Shown here in pieces: positions 47,764-57,247 of a stretch of 64,000 bases of DNA (its first letter is position 1; every line of letters begins with the position of its first letter). The position numbers were made by a program, and so were the translations under genes. Under the pieces are notes generated by a model. The model worked only from the letters and a program-made list of their open reading frames with translations. It was not told the DNA's origin and ran no database searches. The DNA is from Acinetobacter sp. ANC 4169 (GTDB lineage: Bacteria; Pseudomonadota; Gammaproteobacteria; Pseudomonadales; Moraxellaceae): the NCBI RefSeq assembly GCF_002135355.1, contig NZ_NEGE01000004.1, positions 124,001-188,000 of the forward strand, in the 5' to 3' direction.

Positions 47764-49172
47764 TAAATTTTCTCCATCAAATCAGCCATCAATGTTTCCA
47801 TGTGGGTATAGCGAGAACCTTTAAACAGGAAACTCATGGATTGAGGTTGATGTGTTTCAATTAAACCAAGTAAGAAAGGAAGAGCTTGTGCCTGAGTCAA
47901 AAAGGCCTGCAATTTTTTGCCATACTGGGTACTGCGCGCGCCTTCTTGTGTGGCCGGCGCAAATTCACCCACGGCAACCACGAAGTGAACGCCCTGTACC
48001 GAAACCAGGTCACGGCCCAGCATATAGTGTTGCTGGGCTGCACTTGCACCCAATTCACCAATATCGCCAATCACCATCACCTTGACACCTTCCTGCTGAG
48101 CAAGCACTTCTGCCGCTGCACGCATGGAAGTCGGATTGGCATTGTAAGTATCATCAATAAACAGATGCTTTTCAGTATGGATAAAGTTCAAACGACCTTT
48201 AGCACCCGTCGCTTGTTCCAGACCAATCACAATATCGTCCAGCGCAACACCAATCGCGAGAGCAAAAGCTGTCGCAGCAGTGGCATTCTGAACATTATGT
48301 TCACCGGCAAATGGCAAATTGATCTGACGTACACCTTGAGGGGTATTTAAAGTAAAACCGGAAGATTGTGGATGCAATTCAATGTCAGTGGCGAACACAT
48401 CCCCACCCTGTCCGAAACTCAAGACTTTTTCAGTCTGTACTGCCTGACGAATGGATTCGGCAAAATCGTCAGCCGCCGGAACGATCGAAGTCCCTGTTTT
48501 GGCAATATGCGCATAAATTTCCGATTTGGCACGACAGATACCATCGCGTCCGCCAAATTCACCCAAATGTGCCGTACCAATGTTGATAATCCCGGCGACA
48601 TGCGGTTGCACCAGATTTGAAGTGTAATCAATCTCCCCCTGATGGCTCGCGCCAAGTTCCATGACCGCAAACTGATGTTCGGCACGCAGCTCGAGCAACA
48701 TCATTGGCACACCCAAATCGTTATTCAGGTTACCGCGGGTAATTAAGGTTGGTGCCAGACGCGATAAAATACTGCCCAGCATTTCCTTGGTGGTAGTTTT
48801 ACCACTGCTACCGGTCAGCGCAATCACTTTCAATTGTGAGTTCTGCGCACGACGATATGCGCCTAAATGACCAAGGGCTAAACGTGTATCTGCCACCACA
48901 AGCTGACAGATATCTGCATCTACCGGATGGCTGACAATCGCAATTTCACAGCCATTGCCTGCCACTTGAGCAACAAAGTCATGCGCATCAAAACGCTCAC
49001 CTTGCAGGGCAAGAAAAGCATCCCCTTTTTCTGCGAAACGTGAATCGGTCAAAATTCGTTTGATTTCGCCTTGAGGCACTTTCTCATTCAACCAGTAACC
49101 TTGGCTGGCTTCAGCCAGTTGTGCGGCTGTCCACGACTCTAAAGGTACTGTACTGGTAGTCGATGTATGCAT
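47763..49172 (-). CDS. murF: UDP-N-acetylmuramoyl-tripeptide--D-alanyl-D-alanine ligase
   Basis: 469 residues. The Mur-ligase ATP loop [15 protein letters not shown], the central [12 protein letters not shown] segment and the C-terminal domain with [11 protein letters not shown] are present. It adds D-Ala-D-Ala to UDP-MurNAc-tripeptide in the cytoplasm. AGGAAACC precedes the ATG. It starts nine bases after murE and overlaps mraY. Confidence 0.97.
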   Translation of the reverse strand: MHTSTTSTVPLESWTAAQLAEASQGYWLNEKVPQGEIKRILTDSRFAEKGDAFLALQGERFDAHDFVAQVAGNGCEIAIVSHPVDADICQLVVADTRLALGHLGAYRRAQNSQLKVIALTGSSGKTTTKEMLGSILSRLAPTLITRGNLNNDLGVPMMLLELRAEHQFAVMELGASHQGEIDYTSNLVQPHVAGIINIGTAHLGEFGGRDGICRAKSEIYAHIAKTGTSIVPAADDFAESIRQAVQTEKVLSFGQGGDVFATDIELHPQSSGFTLNTPQGVRQINLPFAGEHNVQNATAATAFALAIGVALDDIVIGLEQATGAKGRLNFIHTEKHLFIDDTYNANPTSMRAAAEVLAQQEGVKVMVIGDIGELGASAAQQHYMLGRDLVSVQGVHFVVAVGEFAPATQEGARSTQYGKKLQAFLTQAQALPFLLGLIETHQPQSMSFLFKGSRYTHMETLMADLMEKI

Positions 49173-49181
49173 GATGGTTTC

Positions 49182-50678
49182 CTATTGCGCAGGATAAGCT
49201 GAATCTGGGGTGTGATGTTGTGCGTCGATCGCGGATCGCACTTCTACCACATCATCAAACCAATGACGTACGCCATCAATTTCCTGATAGTTTTCATGCC
49301 CCTTGCCGGCAATGACCACAATGTCACCGGCCTGAGCCTGTTTCACTGCAAATTTAATCGCTTCACGGCGGTCATGAATTTCATGCACTGTATGTGCTGA
49401 AAAATCGATTCCCGCTTTCATGTCGGCAAAAATCTGCTCTGGATTTTCGGTGCGCGGATTGTCTGAAGTGATCAGTGCGACATCGGCATGATCCAAGGCA
49501 GCCTGGGTCATCAGCGGACGCTTGCCACGGTCACGGTCGCCACCACAGCCAAATACTGCCCATAAATTTTTCGATACATGGCGTTTTAAAGTGGTCAGCA
49601 CCTGAATCAGGGCATCTGGAGTATGGGCATAATCCACAACAAACAGACGCTCGCCGTCACGGATCACCTGCATACGGCCCGGTGCACCTTGCAGCTTCGG
49701 TGCAACTGCAATCAAATCCGCCAGCTTAAAGCCTGCCTGCTCTGCAGCAATCAGACTTGCGACAATATTTTCGATATTAAAATGACCGAGCAATGGGCTA
49801 TGCACTTCAAATTTACCCTGTGCCGTGCACAGTTTAAAGCATGCACCGCTTAAGCTATATTGAATATTTTCAACTTGATAGTCAGCGTTCTGAGTGATTG
49901 AGTAAGTGAGAATTTTGGGTTGGGCCGGATTTGATTGTGCAGCCTCAATCATGACATGCGCATGCTCATCATCAATGTTGATAATCGCCACTTTCAAAGT
50001 GGAAAATTTGAATAATCGCGACTTGGCTTCAGCATAGGCTTCAAGCGTACCGTGATAATCCAGATGGTCACGGCTCAAGTTGCTATACGCCGCAATTTCG
50101 ATATCGCAGCCATTCAAGCGGCCCTGTTCCAGACCGTGTGAGCTGGCTTCAATCGCAGCAAATTCAGCGCCCTGCTGAGCATATTCATGCAATGCATTTT
50201 GCAGCTGCAAAGCATCCAGCGTGGTATGCGAAGAGGCTTCCAGATTCGGTAAAATACCGTTACCGGTGGTTCCCATCACGGCACATTTCTTGCCTTGCAA
50301 CATCAACAGTTCAGCAATTAAACGCGAGATGGTGGTTTTACCGTTGGTTCCAGTCACTGCAATAATCTGTGCCGCCTGCACTGGCTGACTGGCCTGCAAA
50401 TACTGTTTTTGCCATTGTCCCATCAAATGACGAACTGTAGGCACCACAATACTGTTTTCCAAGCCTAACTCCGTTTCACTCACTACCGCCAAGGCACCAC
50501 CTGCCAAAGCCGATTGGGCAAATTGCAGCGTTTTTTCAGGCTGAGAAAAACTAGTCAGGGCAATAAAAATTTGCCCTGCTTCAACTTTACGACTATCTAA
50601 ACTAAAGCCACCGAATGGCTTGCTCATCCATCCAGCGGTTTTGTCAGTACTGTAGAGATCTTGAAATGTAATCGACAT
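49182..50678 (-). CDS. murE: UDP-N-acetylmuramoyl-L-alanyl-D-glutamate--2,6-diaminopimelate ligase
   Basis: 498 residues. The ATP loop IAVTGTNGKTTISRL and the meso-DAP recognition motif DNPR (in TSDNPRTENP) are present, so the substrate is diaminopimelate and not lysine. ASSHGLEQGRLNG and YAHTPDAL are further family markers. It adds the third residue of the peptide stem. AGGTGATGA lies directly before the ATG. It lies between ftsI and murF. Confidence 0.97.
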   Translation of the reverse strand: MSITFQDLYSTDKTAGWMSKPFGGFSLDSRKVEAGQIFIALTSFSQPEKTLQFAQSALAGGALAVVSETELGLENSIVVPTVRHLMGQWQKQYLQASQPVQAAQIIAVTGTNGKTTISRLIAELLMLQGKKCAVMGTTGNGILPNLEASSHTTLDALQLQNALHEYAQQGAEFAAIEASSHGLEQGRLNGCDIEIAAYSNLSRDHLDYHGTLEAYAEAKSRLFKFSTLKVAIINIDDEHAHVMIEAAQSNPAQPKILTYSITQNADYQVENIQYSLSGACFKLCTAQGKFEVHSPLLGHFNIENIVASLIAAEQAGFKLADLIAVAPKLQGAPGRMQVIRDGERLFVVDYAHTPDALIQVLTTLKRHVSKNLWAVFGCGGDRDRGKRPLMTQAALDHADVALITSDNPRTENPEQIFADMKAGIDFSAHTVHEIHDRREAIKFAVKQAQAGDIVVIAGKGHENYQEIDGVRHWFDDVVEVRSAIDAQHHTPDSAYPAQ

Positions 50679-50688
50679 TCATCACCTG

Positions 50689-52515
50689 TTACTGGATTTT
50701 GGGAGTATCTAAAGGTTTATCTAAAGGCACGTTCATCAAACGTAATGATTCTTGCATCACCCGTGCAAACACAGGTGCGGCCACCAAACCACCGTAATAT
50801 TGCCCCTTCGGATTTTCCACCACAATGACCATGGCCAAGCGCGGATCACTGACAGGTGCCATACCGGCAAACAGCGCACGGTATTCCGAGTCTGAATAGC
50901 CTTTACGGTCTGCACGCAATTTATGTGCTGTCCCGGTCTTACCCGCCACACGATAACCCGGAATATTAGCCTGCTGTGCCGTACCACCCGGTAAGGTCAC
51001 CGCTTCCATCATCAACAGCACCTGTTCGGCAATTTTGGCATCGACAATCTGCTCACCCTTCGGCGGCTGTTCCAGTTTGTACAAACTTAAAGGCACTTTC
51101 CTACCTTTATTGGCGATCATGGCATAGGCATCGGCAATTTGCAGTACGGTCGCGTTCAGACCATAACCATAGGCCATGGTACCCACTTCCGATACATTCC
51201 ATTTGCTTGGCGGTAAAATCAAACCGGCACTTTCACCCGGGAATTTAACTGCGGAACGTTGCCCCATGCCTACACGCTTATAGAAGGTAGGCAAGGTTGC
51301 ATAAGGCAGTGACAAAGCAATTTTTGCCACACCCACGTTGGAAGATTTCTGGATAATGCCACCCAAAGTCAGTACACCATAGTTATGGGTATCGCGGATG
51401 GTATGGTTGCCAATACGCATACTACCCGGCGATGTATTGACGATAGAGTTCGCGGTATATTTGCCACTTTCCAGCGCCATCGCCACTGTCAGCGGCTTCA
51501 TGGTAGAACCCGGTTCGAATGAATCGACTGCACCGCGGTTACGCATGGCATCTTTATTGGTTAAACTTTTTTTATCGTTCGGGTTATAAGATGGCCAGCT
51601 GGTCATCGCCAGGATTTCACCGGTTTTGACATCTACAGCAATTGCAGTGGCAGAACGTGCATTATTAGCCACACCGGCAGCGGTCAATTCACGGTACAGA
51701 ATATATTGCAGACGCGAATCGATACTTAAGGTGATGTTTTCCCCGGCTTCAACTTCTTTGATAATTTCAGGATCTTTAAAACGGTTGCCTTTTTTATCGC
51801 GCACAATTTGCTGTTCACCATCATGACCAGACAAAGCACTATTCAGCTGCATCTCCAGACCTTCAATCCCGGTTCCTTCACTATTGGTCAAACCAATAAT
51901 CTGGGCATTCGGCTGCGGCTGCGGATAGTAACGCTTATAGTTTTTCTCGGTATAAACACCCTGGAACTCACGTTTGGCGATCAGTTCAGCTTGCTGAGGT
52001 GGAATTTCTTTTTGCAGGACCAAATAACGTGAACGAGGTTTATCGTTCATCTTCTTTTTCAACTCTGCACGATCAATACCAACCGCATCGGCAAGTTCAT
52101 CCAGATTGAGGTTTTTATCGGGTAACTGGCGTTTCAGTTTGCGGTTGTTTGGATCTTTAGCCAGTTCTGCAGTAATCTCGTCAAACAGTTTTTTGGTTTC
52201 AAAATAGTCGCGCGGATCAATCACCACTTTCATGACCGGCGTACTAATCGCCAAGGGCACGCCATGACGGTCATAGATCACGCCACGCATCGCCTTAACT
52301 TTTTCAGTTCTTAAAATATTGGCATTGGCCTTGTTCTGCAAGAAGTCCTTATTGATGACCTGTACATAAAATGCACGACCCACCAAAGCCAAAAAGCACA
52401 GTAAAACCACGCTCCACATCAGATAAAAACGCCACATGTCTACGCTAAGGGCGGTTTTCTCGGTAATCGGCTGCTGCTTTTTGCGTGTTGCCTGACTTGT
52501 TCTCTTGTCCACCAT
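50689..52515 (-). CDS. ftsI: division transpeptidase FtsI (penicillin-binding protein 3)
   Basis: 608 residues. A short cytoplasmic tail and a membrane span (about 29-50) lead into a pedestal domain (RGVIYDRHGVPLAIST) and the transpeptidase with EPGSTMKP (Ser-x-x-Lys), SSN and AGKTGTA. It crosslinks septal peptidoglycan within the divisome with FtsW. PBP3 is the main aztreonam and cephalosporin target in Acinetobacter. It lies 13 bases after ftsL. The ribosome site is weak. Confidence 0.97.
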   Translation of the reverse strand: MVDKRTSQATRKKQQPITEKTALSVDMWRFYLMWSVVLLCFLALVGRAFYVQVINKDFLQNKANANILRTEKVKAMRGVIYDRHGVPLAISTPVMKVVIDPRDYFETKKLFDEITAELAKDPNNRKLKRQLPDKNLNLDELADAVGIDRAELKKKMNDKPRSRYLVLQKEIPPQQAELIAKREFQGVYTEKNYKRYYPQPQPNAQIIGLTNSEGTGIEGLEMQLNSALSGHDGEQQIVRDKKGNRFKDPEIIKEVEAGENITLSIDSRLQYILYRELTAAGVANNARSATAIAVDVKTGEILAMTSWPSYNPNDKKSLTNKDAMRNRGAVDSFEPGSTMKPLTVAMALESGKYTANSIVNTSPGSMRIGNHTIRDTHNYGVLTLGGIIQKSSNVGVAKIALSLPYATLPTFYKRVGMGQRSAVKFPGESAGLILPPSKWNVSEVGTMAYGYGLNATVLQIADAYAMIANKGRKVPLSLYKLEQPPKGEQIVDAKIAEQVLLMMEAVTLPGGTAQQANIPGYRVAGKTGTAHKLRADRKGYSDSEYRALFAGMAPVSDPRLAMVIVVENPKGQYYGGLVAAPVFARVMQESLRLMNVPLDKPLDTPKIQ

Positions 52516-52528
52516 ATTACAGCTAGCC

Positions 52529-52861
52529 TTATTTTTTATGTTCTGGAGTCATTGGTAAAGAAATTACAACCGTCTGTGCAGCAGGTGGCGAGTACATGCG
52601 TAATTGTGTTACCGCACGCGTGCCAATTTGCGCCGTTGCACCAAAGGTTTGTTGCTCAATCAGCAAACGCCCCCACTCTGCATTCAGATCATCCCTTTCC
52701 CGCATAAAAGAACTTAACTCGCGATAATCATGACGATACTCAAACACCTGAAATACCACCATCAATGCGCTAACAAAGACCAGCAGCAGCAAAACGATAT
52801 AACTGATGATTTTTTTCATCGGCTTTTTGTCGGTTTTCTTTTCAACAACTTCAGTTTTCAT
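52529..52861 (-). CDS. ftsL: cell division protein FtsL
   Basis: 110 residues. A basic cytoplasmic N-terminus, one membrane span (about 17-38), then a short periplasmic coiled coil (RHDYRELSSFMRERDDLNAEWGRLLIEQQ) with the FtsL-typical WGRLLIEQ element. It forms a complex with FtsB and FtsQ to activate FtsWI. Small size, topology and place between rsmH and ftsI make the call firm. Its ATG overlaps the rsmH stop. Confidence 0.94.
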   Translation of the reverse strand: MKTEVVEKKTDKKPMKKIISYIVLLLLVFVSALMVVFQVFEYRHDYRELSSFMRERDDLNAEWGRLLIEQQTFGATAQIGTRAVTQLRMYSPPAAQTVVISLPMTPEHKK

Positions 52862-53784
52862 TATTCGCCTTTTGAAGCTAAGCGCTCTGCAACTCTAAGC
52901 CATGCACTGCGAGAACGAGGGTTGGCTTTGACCTCTTCTTCACTGGCACGAACTCGGGAAATTTTCTTTAAACGACGGGTATCTTCCCGTTCTTGTGGCA
53001 TACCCCAACTGGTATCTTCCGCTAAAGTCGATTCTTTTTGAATAAATTGTTTAATCAGACGGTCTTCCAGTGAATGGAAACTGATCACCGCCAAACGTCC
53101 CTCGGGTTTTAAAACTTCCACAGCCTGTGGCAGGAAAGCTTCAATATCTTCTAATTCTTTATTAATGGCAATACGGATGGCCTGAAAAGTTCGGGTTGCA
53201 GCATGTTTATTTTTTTCCCATTTCGGATGGGCAACTTTGACAATTTCAGCCAGTTGAGCCGTGGTTTCAATATAACCTGCCGCTTTAATGGCTTTGGCAA
53301 TACGGCGGCTATAACGCTCTTCACCATACTTGAAAATCACATTGGCCAAAGCTTCTTCTTCAATATTGACTAACCATTCAGCTGCAGTTGGACCTTGCGA
53401 GTTATCCATACGCATATCCAGTGGCCCATCTTTCATAAAACTAAAACCACGTTCCGCCTGATCAAGCTGTGGAGAGGACACCCCTAAATCCGCCATTACC
53501 CCATCAACCTGGTCGATGCCCAAAGCTTCCAGTTCCTGCTTTAAATCGGCAAAGCTGGCATGGATAATCTTAAAACGTGAATCTTCCTGTTCTAATTCAG
53601 CCGCTGTTTCTAGCGCTTGCGGATCTTTATCAAAGGCATAGACGCGGGCATTTTCATCTAACTTAGACAGCAATAAACGGGTATGACCACCTCGACCAAA
53701 AGTGCCATCGACGTAAATTCCTGTATTGCGATCTGCCAATAAGGCATCAACAGTTTCGTGAAGTAATACAGAAATATGCGACAT
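52861..53784 (-). CDS. rsmH: 16S rRNA (cytosine(1402)-N4)-methyltransferase
   Basis: 307 residues. The N-terminus ISVLLHETVDALL, the SAM loop YVDGTFGRGGHTRLLL, and MADLGVSSPQLDQAERGFSF and FHSLEDRLIKQF are RsmH hallmarks. It methylates N4 of C1402 in the 16S P-site. It heads the division/wall cluster. No mraZ-like frame lies upstream, where many bacteria have one. The ribosome site is weak. Confidence 0.97.
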   Translation of the reverse strand: MSHISVLLHETVDALLADRNTGIYVDGTFGRGGHTRLLLSKLDENARVYAFDKDPQALETAAELEQEDSRFKIIHASFADLKQELEALGIDQVDGVMADLGVSSPQLDQAERGFSFMKDGPLDMRMDNSQGPTAAEWLVNIEEEALANVIFKYGEERYSRRIAKAIKAAGYIETTAQLAEIVKVAHPKWEKNKHAATRTFQAIRIAINKELEDIEAFLPQAVEVLKPEGRLAVISFHSLEDRLIKQFIQKESTLAEDTSWGMPQEREDTRRLKKISRVRASEEEVKANPRSRSAWLRVAERLASKGE

Positions 53785-54143
53785 AAGGGTTCAATCAATA
53801 CTAGGAAAAATGTAACTGCACATTATTACCTTGTTTTAACAAAGCTCCAAACGACTTTTTGTAGGGAAATATTACTTTTCATAGAGAAAACCGTTTTTGG
53901 CGATTTTTCTGGGAAGGTATCTTATTTTAAAAACGCTATTGTTCTATTTATTGTTGGTTAAAATCTGCCGATCTAGACATCACTTGATCAGCAGCTAAAT
54001 GGAAGCTTTCCTACTATTAATTCCCTAGATCTAGCTGAGTGATCTGTTGTTTATTTACGTCAAAATTACCGTTACCGATCACGGGCAGTTGCCTTGCCCT
54101 GCTGGACTTGATTTAGCTATGAATCATGAGCCCAAATCACAAT
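53785..54143. other. gene-free region upstream of rsmH
   Basis: About 360 bases that should hold the promoter of the division cluster. No mraZ and no MraZ-type repeated operator was seen. An imperfect inverted pair (ATCACTTGATCAGCAGCTA near 53979 against TAGCTGAGTGATC near 54033) could fold a leader RNA. Nothing else was recognised. Confidence 0.5.
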
Positions 54144-54176
54144 AAAAAAGCCAATCACAACGGATTGGCTTTTTTT
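54144..54176. terminator. terminator of the first sulfate-binding protein gene
   Basis: AAAAAAGCCAATC / GATTGGCTTTTTT stem with a six-base loop, 14 bases after the stop. A- and T-runs lie on both sides. Confidence 0.9.
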
Positions 54177-54189
54177 AGATCACACAGAA

Positions 54190-55209
54190 TTAACGCTTGC
54201 TATTATAAATCTGGTCAAAAACCCCACCATTTACAAAATGAGTCTGTTGCGCTTTAGCCCAGCCACCAAATACTTCATCGATAGTGAAGGTTTTCAGTTT
54301 AGGGAATTGAGCAGAGTATTTAGCCAACACTTCCGGATTACGTGGACGATAGTAATACTTTGCCGCCATTTCCTGACCCAATGGTGAGTACAAGTAGTTG
54401 ATATAACCTTTGGCTAACCACTTGTTACCATCTTTCTCTACGTTTTTATCCACGATTGCAACCGATGGTTCAGTTAAGATCGACATGGATGGATAAACAA
54501 TTTCAAATTTGTTTTTGCCCAGGCTTTTTTGAGTGACCAAGGCTTCATTTTCCCAAGTCAATAACACATCACCAATACCGCGCTCGGCAAATGTAGTCAT
54601 TGAAGCACGAGCAGCCGAGTCCATCACTTTGACATTGTGGTACATCTTGCCCACAAATTCTTTAGCTTTGGCGTCGTTACCACCCGGTTGTTTCAGCGCA
54701 TAACCCCAAGCAGATAAGTATACCCAACGTGGTAAACCACCGGTTTTAGGATTCGGGGTAATAATTTGCACACCCCGTTTGGTTAAATCAGACCAGTCTT
54801 TAATATGCTTGGGATTGCCTTTACGCACCATAAATACGATGGTTGAGGTATAAGGTGCAGAGTTATGCGGGAATTCTTTTTGCCAGCCCGGCTGGATTTG
54901 ACCCGACTTGACGATTTCTTCAATATCGTTTGCCAAAGCCAAAGTTACGACATCAGCTTTTAAGCCATCAACCACAGAACGTGCCTGCTTGCCTGAGCCA
55001 CCATGAGATTGCTTGAAATTCACACTACGCCCAGTGCGCTCTTTCCAGTAAGCCCCAAAAGACTTGTTGAATTCATCATAAAATTCACGTGTTGCATCAT
55101 AAGAGACATTTAAGAATTCACGGTCTGCCGCCTGAGCAGAAGTTGCAGTAAAAGCAATGCCTGTAGCAAGCAATGCTGCACTGAATAACGCTTTAAATTG
55201 AGTTTTCAT
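54190..55209 (-). CDS. sbp: sulfate/thiosulfate ABC transporter periplasmic binding protein
   Basis: 339 residues from the ATG at 55209 (an in-frame TTG lies five codons further upstream). The signal peptide ends near SAQAA. The mature part begins REFLNVSYDATREFYDEFN and contains [25 protein letters not shown] and a C-terminal GGWAKAQQTHF, as in Sbp/CysP. It binds sulfate or thiosulfate for the CysTWA transporter, whose membrane and ATPase genes are not here. A close paralogue lies 240 bases upstream, each with its own terminator. Confidence 0.93.
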   Translation of the reverse strand: MKTQFKALFSAALLATGIAFTATSAQAADREFLNVSYDATREFYDEFNKSFGAYWKERTGRSVNFKQSHGGSGKQARSVVDGLKADVVTLALANDIEEIVKSGQIQPGWQKEFPHNSAPYTSTIVFMVRKGNPKHIKDWSDLTKRGVQIITPNPKTGGLPRWVYLSAWGYALKQPGGNDAKAKEFVGKMYHNVKVMDSAARASMTTFAERGIGDVLLTWENEALVTQKSLGKNKFEIVYPSMSILTEPSVAIVDKNVEKDGNKWLAKGYINYLYSPLGQEMAAKYYYRPRNPEVLAKYSAQFPKLKTFTIDEVFGGWAKAQQTHFVNGGVFDQIYNSKR

Positions 55210-55395
55210 TGCAATACAGATCAATTATCTTCATTAATGCTAAATATATGAAATAAAGTCATAATTCGCAATGAATTAAACTTCTGACAATTCAAGCAAA
55301 TACTTAAACCATTTGTTTAAATTTTTGTTTTTATTCAAGAATCAATCCCATAGTTTATTTATTCCTTATATATACCATTTTCTGGTTTATATATG

Positions 55396-55425
55396 AAAAA
55401 AACGGATAATGAATTATCCGTTTTT
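55396..55425 (-). terminator. terminator of the second sulfate-binding protein gene
   Basis: ACGGATAAT / ATTATCCGT stem with a two-base loop and a seven-T run on the minus strand. Confidence 0.88.
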
Positions 55426-55449
55426 ATTATTTTATAAACAAAATCGAGC

Positions 55450-56451
55450 CTAATTTTTTTCACTATAAATTTGATCGAAAATGGCACCATTCACAAAATG
55501 GGTTTTCTGTGCCTTGGCCCACCCGCCAAACACATCACCAATGGTAAACAGTTTGATTTTGGGAAATTGTGCTGAATATTTCGCGGCCGCCTGTGCATGA
55601 CGAGGACGGAAAAAATATTGTGCTGCCAGCTCCTGGCCTTTTGGCGAATATAAATAGTTGAGATAACCTTTAGCCAAGTTACGGTTACCATCCTTATCCA
55701 CATTTTTATCGACAATTGCCACCGATGGCTCAGCCAAAATTGAAATGGAAGGATAGACAATCTGATATTTGTCTTTGCCCAGGCCTTGAGTTGCCAATAA
55801 GGCTTCATTTTCCCAAGACAACAGCACATCGCCAATACCACGCTCGGCAAAAGTGGTTAAAGAACCGCGTGCACCCGAATCCAGTACTTTTACATTACCA
55901 TAAAGCTTTTTAACCAGCTCACGGGCTTTACCATCGTTGCCACCCGGCTGTTTCAATGCATAACCCCAAGCGGATAGATAAATCCAGCGCGGTGCACCAC
56001 CAGTTTTCGGATTTGGCGTAATAATTTCCACACCCGGTTTGGTTAAATCGTTCCAGTCTTTAATATTTTTGGGATTACCCTTGCGCACCAAAAAAACCAC
56101 GGTCGAGGTATAAGGTGCAGAATTATTCGGAAACTGCTTTTGCCAGTTTTTATGAATCAGGCCAGCATTCACAATTTCATCAACATCGTTGGCCAGAGCC
56201 AAAGTCACCACATCGGCTTGCAAACCATCAATCACGGAACGGGCTTGCTTACCTGAGCCGCCATGAGATTGCTTAAAATTGATGTCCTGTCCGGTACGCT
56301 CCTTCCAGTATGCGCCAAAGGCCTGATTATATTCCTGATAAAATTCACGGGTCGGATCATAAGATACATTCAGGAAATCTTTCGCGGCGAAACTCTGTGC
56401 GCTTATGCCCCCCAGCAATGCCAAAAGTGTAGATGCGATTATTTTTTTCAT
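55450..56451 (-). CDS. sulfate/thiosulfate ABC transporter periplasmic binding protein, paralogue
   Basis: 333 residues from the ATG at 56451; a GTG three codons earlier is possible. The signal peptide ends near AQSFAA. Mature sequence and motifs parallel the neighbouring copy ([56 protein letters not shown]). Differences are spread along the length, so the duplication is old. Separate terminators and leaders suggest independent expression, perhaps for sulfate versus thiosulfate or another oxyanion. That division of labour is speculation. Confidence 0.92.
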   Translation of the reverse strand: MKKIIASTLLALLGGISAQSFAAKDFLNVSYDPTREFYQEYNQAFGAYWKERTGQDINFKQSHGGSGKQARSVIDGLQADVVTLALANDVDEIVNAGLIHKNWQKQFPNNSAPYTSTVVFLVRKGNPKNIKDWNDLTKPGVEIITPNPKTGGAPRWIYLSAWGYALKQPGGNDGKARELVKKLYGNVKVLDSGARGSLTTFAERGIGDVLLSWENEALLATQGLGKDKYQIVYPSISILAEPSVAIVDKNVDKDGNRNLAKGYLNYLYSPKGQELAAQYFFRPRHAQAAAKYSAQFPKIKLFTIGDVFGGWAKAQKTHFVNGAIFDQIYSEKN

Positions 56452-56813
56452 GTGTAACACTCTTATTTAATAATCAGGACACTATATAAACCAAAAATAT
56501 TTTTAACAATCATAAACTTATATTATTTTATTGATTAAAAATCGATTTTAGAGATATCCATAAAAATGCTTTAAAATGCACTTTTACAACTAAAACCGAC
56601 TAGAATAAATCTCAAAGGTGTTGTTTTTCATCAGTCTTCATGTTGTCTCCATATTTTTTTGATACAAAGTGCGCAAGGTTTATAGGTTTTTTATCATTTT
56701 GTAAAAAAGTGTGACCCAGTTCTACTTTTGTATTTTTTTGTGTGGTTAAATGGTGTCACACATAGGATTAAAACAATATATAAAATTCCAGCACCAGAAG
56801 GGGAGATGTGGAA
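56452..56813. other. AT-rich divergent intergenic region with operator-like inverted repeat
   Basis: 362 bases between the leftward sbp paralogue and a rightward small secreted protein. It contains GTGTGACC (56709-56716) mirrored by GTCACAC (56755-56761), 38 bases apart. The rest is AT-rich. No gene was seen. Confidence 0.6.
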
Positions 56814-57116
56814 ATGCGATATACAGCAATTATACAAGCGTTAAGTTTAAGTTTAAGTTTAGGGTTTATGGCTCAACTGGGACATGCAGCTGCAATTAAA
56901 GCTACCGAAGCCAAATTGACTTTAAGCCCTGAAAAATCTTCATTGATTGAAAAAGCCTTGCAGCAGCAAAAGCACGGCGCAAATACCTTACGTGCCGATA
57001 ATGATTTAAAGATCCTGACCGAAATTAAAGTTGCACCGACTCAAAGCTTTTTTGCCGCTCAAAACCAGAAATTTAGCCGTTTTGTGCAAGCGCTATTCCC
57101 GCAAAACAACTCTTAA
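56814..57116 (+). CDS. small predicted secreted protein of unknown function
   Basis: 100 residues from the ATG at 56814 (GGGGAG eight bases before). A signal peptide with h-region ALSLSLSLGFMAQLG is cut near HAAA. The mature part is about 75 residues, Lys/Gln/Ala-rich, without cysteines, and may be helical: KLTLSPEKSSLIEKALQQQK, and near the end KFSRFVQALFPQNNS. The h-region is encoded by three and a half copies of TTAAGT. I do not recognise a family. It is followed by a terminator, so it is monocistronic. Confidence 0.72.
   Translation: MRYTAIIQALSLSLSLGFMAQLGHAAAIKATEAKLTLSPEKSSLIEKALQQQKHGANTLRADNDLKILTEIKVAPTQSFFAAQNQKFSRFVQALFPQNNS
56841..56861. repeat. TTAAGT tandem hexamer in a signal-peptide coding region
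   Basis: Three and a half perfect copies encode Leu-Ser repeats in the hydrophobic core of the secreted protein. Copy-number changes would lengthen or shorten the signal peptide in frame. Confidence 0.8.
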
Positions 57117-57156
57117 TTCAGCAGCGAACTTCTTGCCCCTTTAGAAGTTCCCATCT

Positions 57157-57205
57157 AGCCTAATCATTTCAATGTTGAATTTAACATTAAGTGATTAGGC
57201 TTTTT
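57157..57205 (+). terminator. terminator of the small secreted protein gene
   Basis: AGCCTAATCA / TGATTAGGCT ten-pair outer stem with an inner AATGTT / AACATT stem and a five-T tail. Confidence 0.85.
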
Positions 57206-57247
57206 CGTTATAATAGCCCTCATTCACATTCTGAAAAAATATTGGTT

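Noticed and set aside
47886..48350. Rightward 154-codon open frame within murF
   Set aside because: Antisense shadow; composition follows the murF codons.
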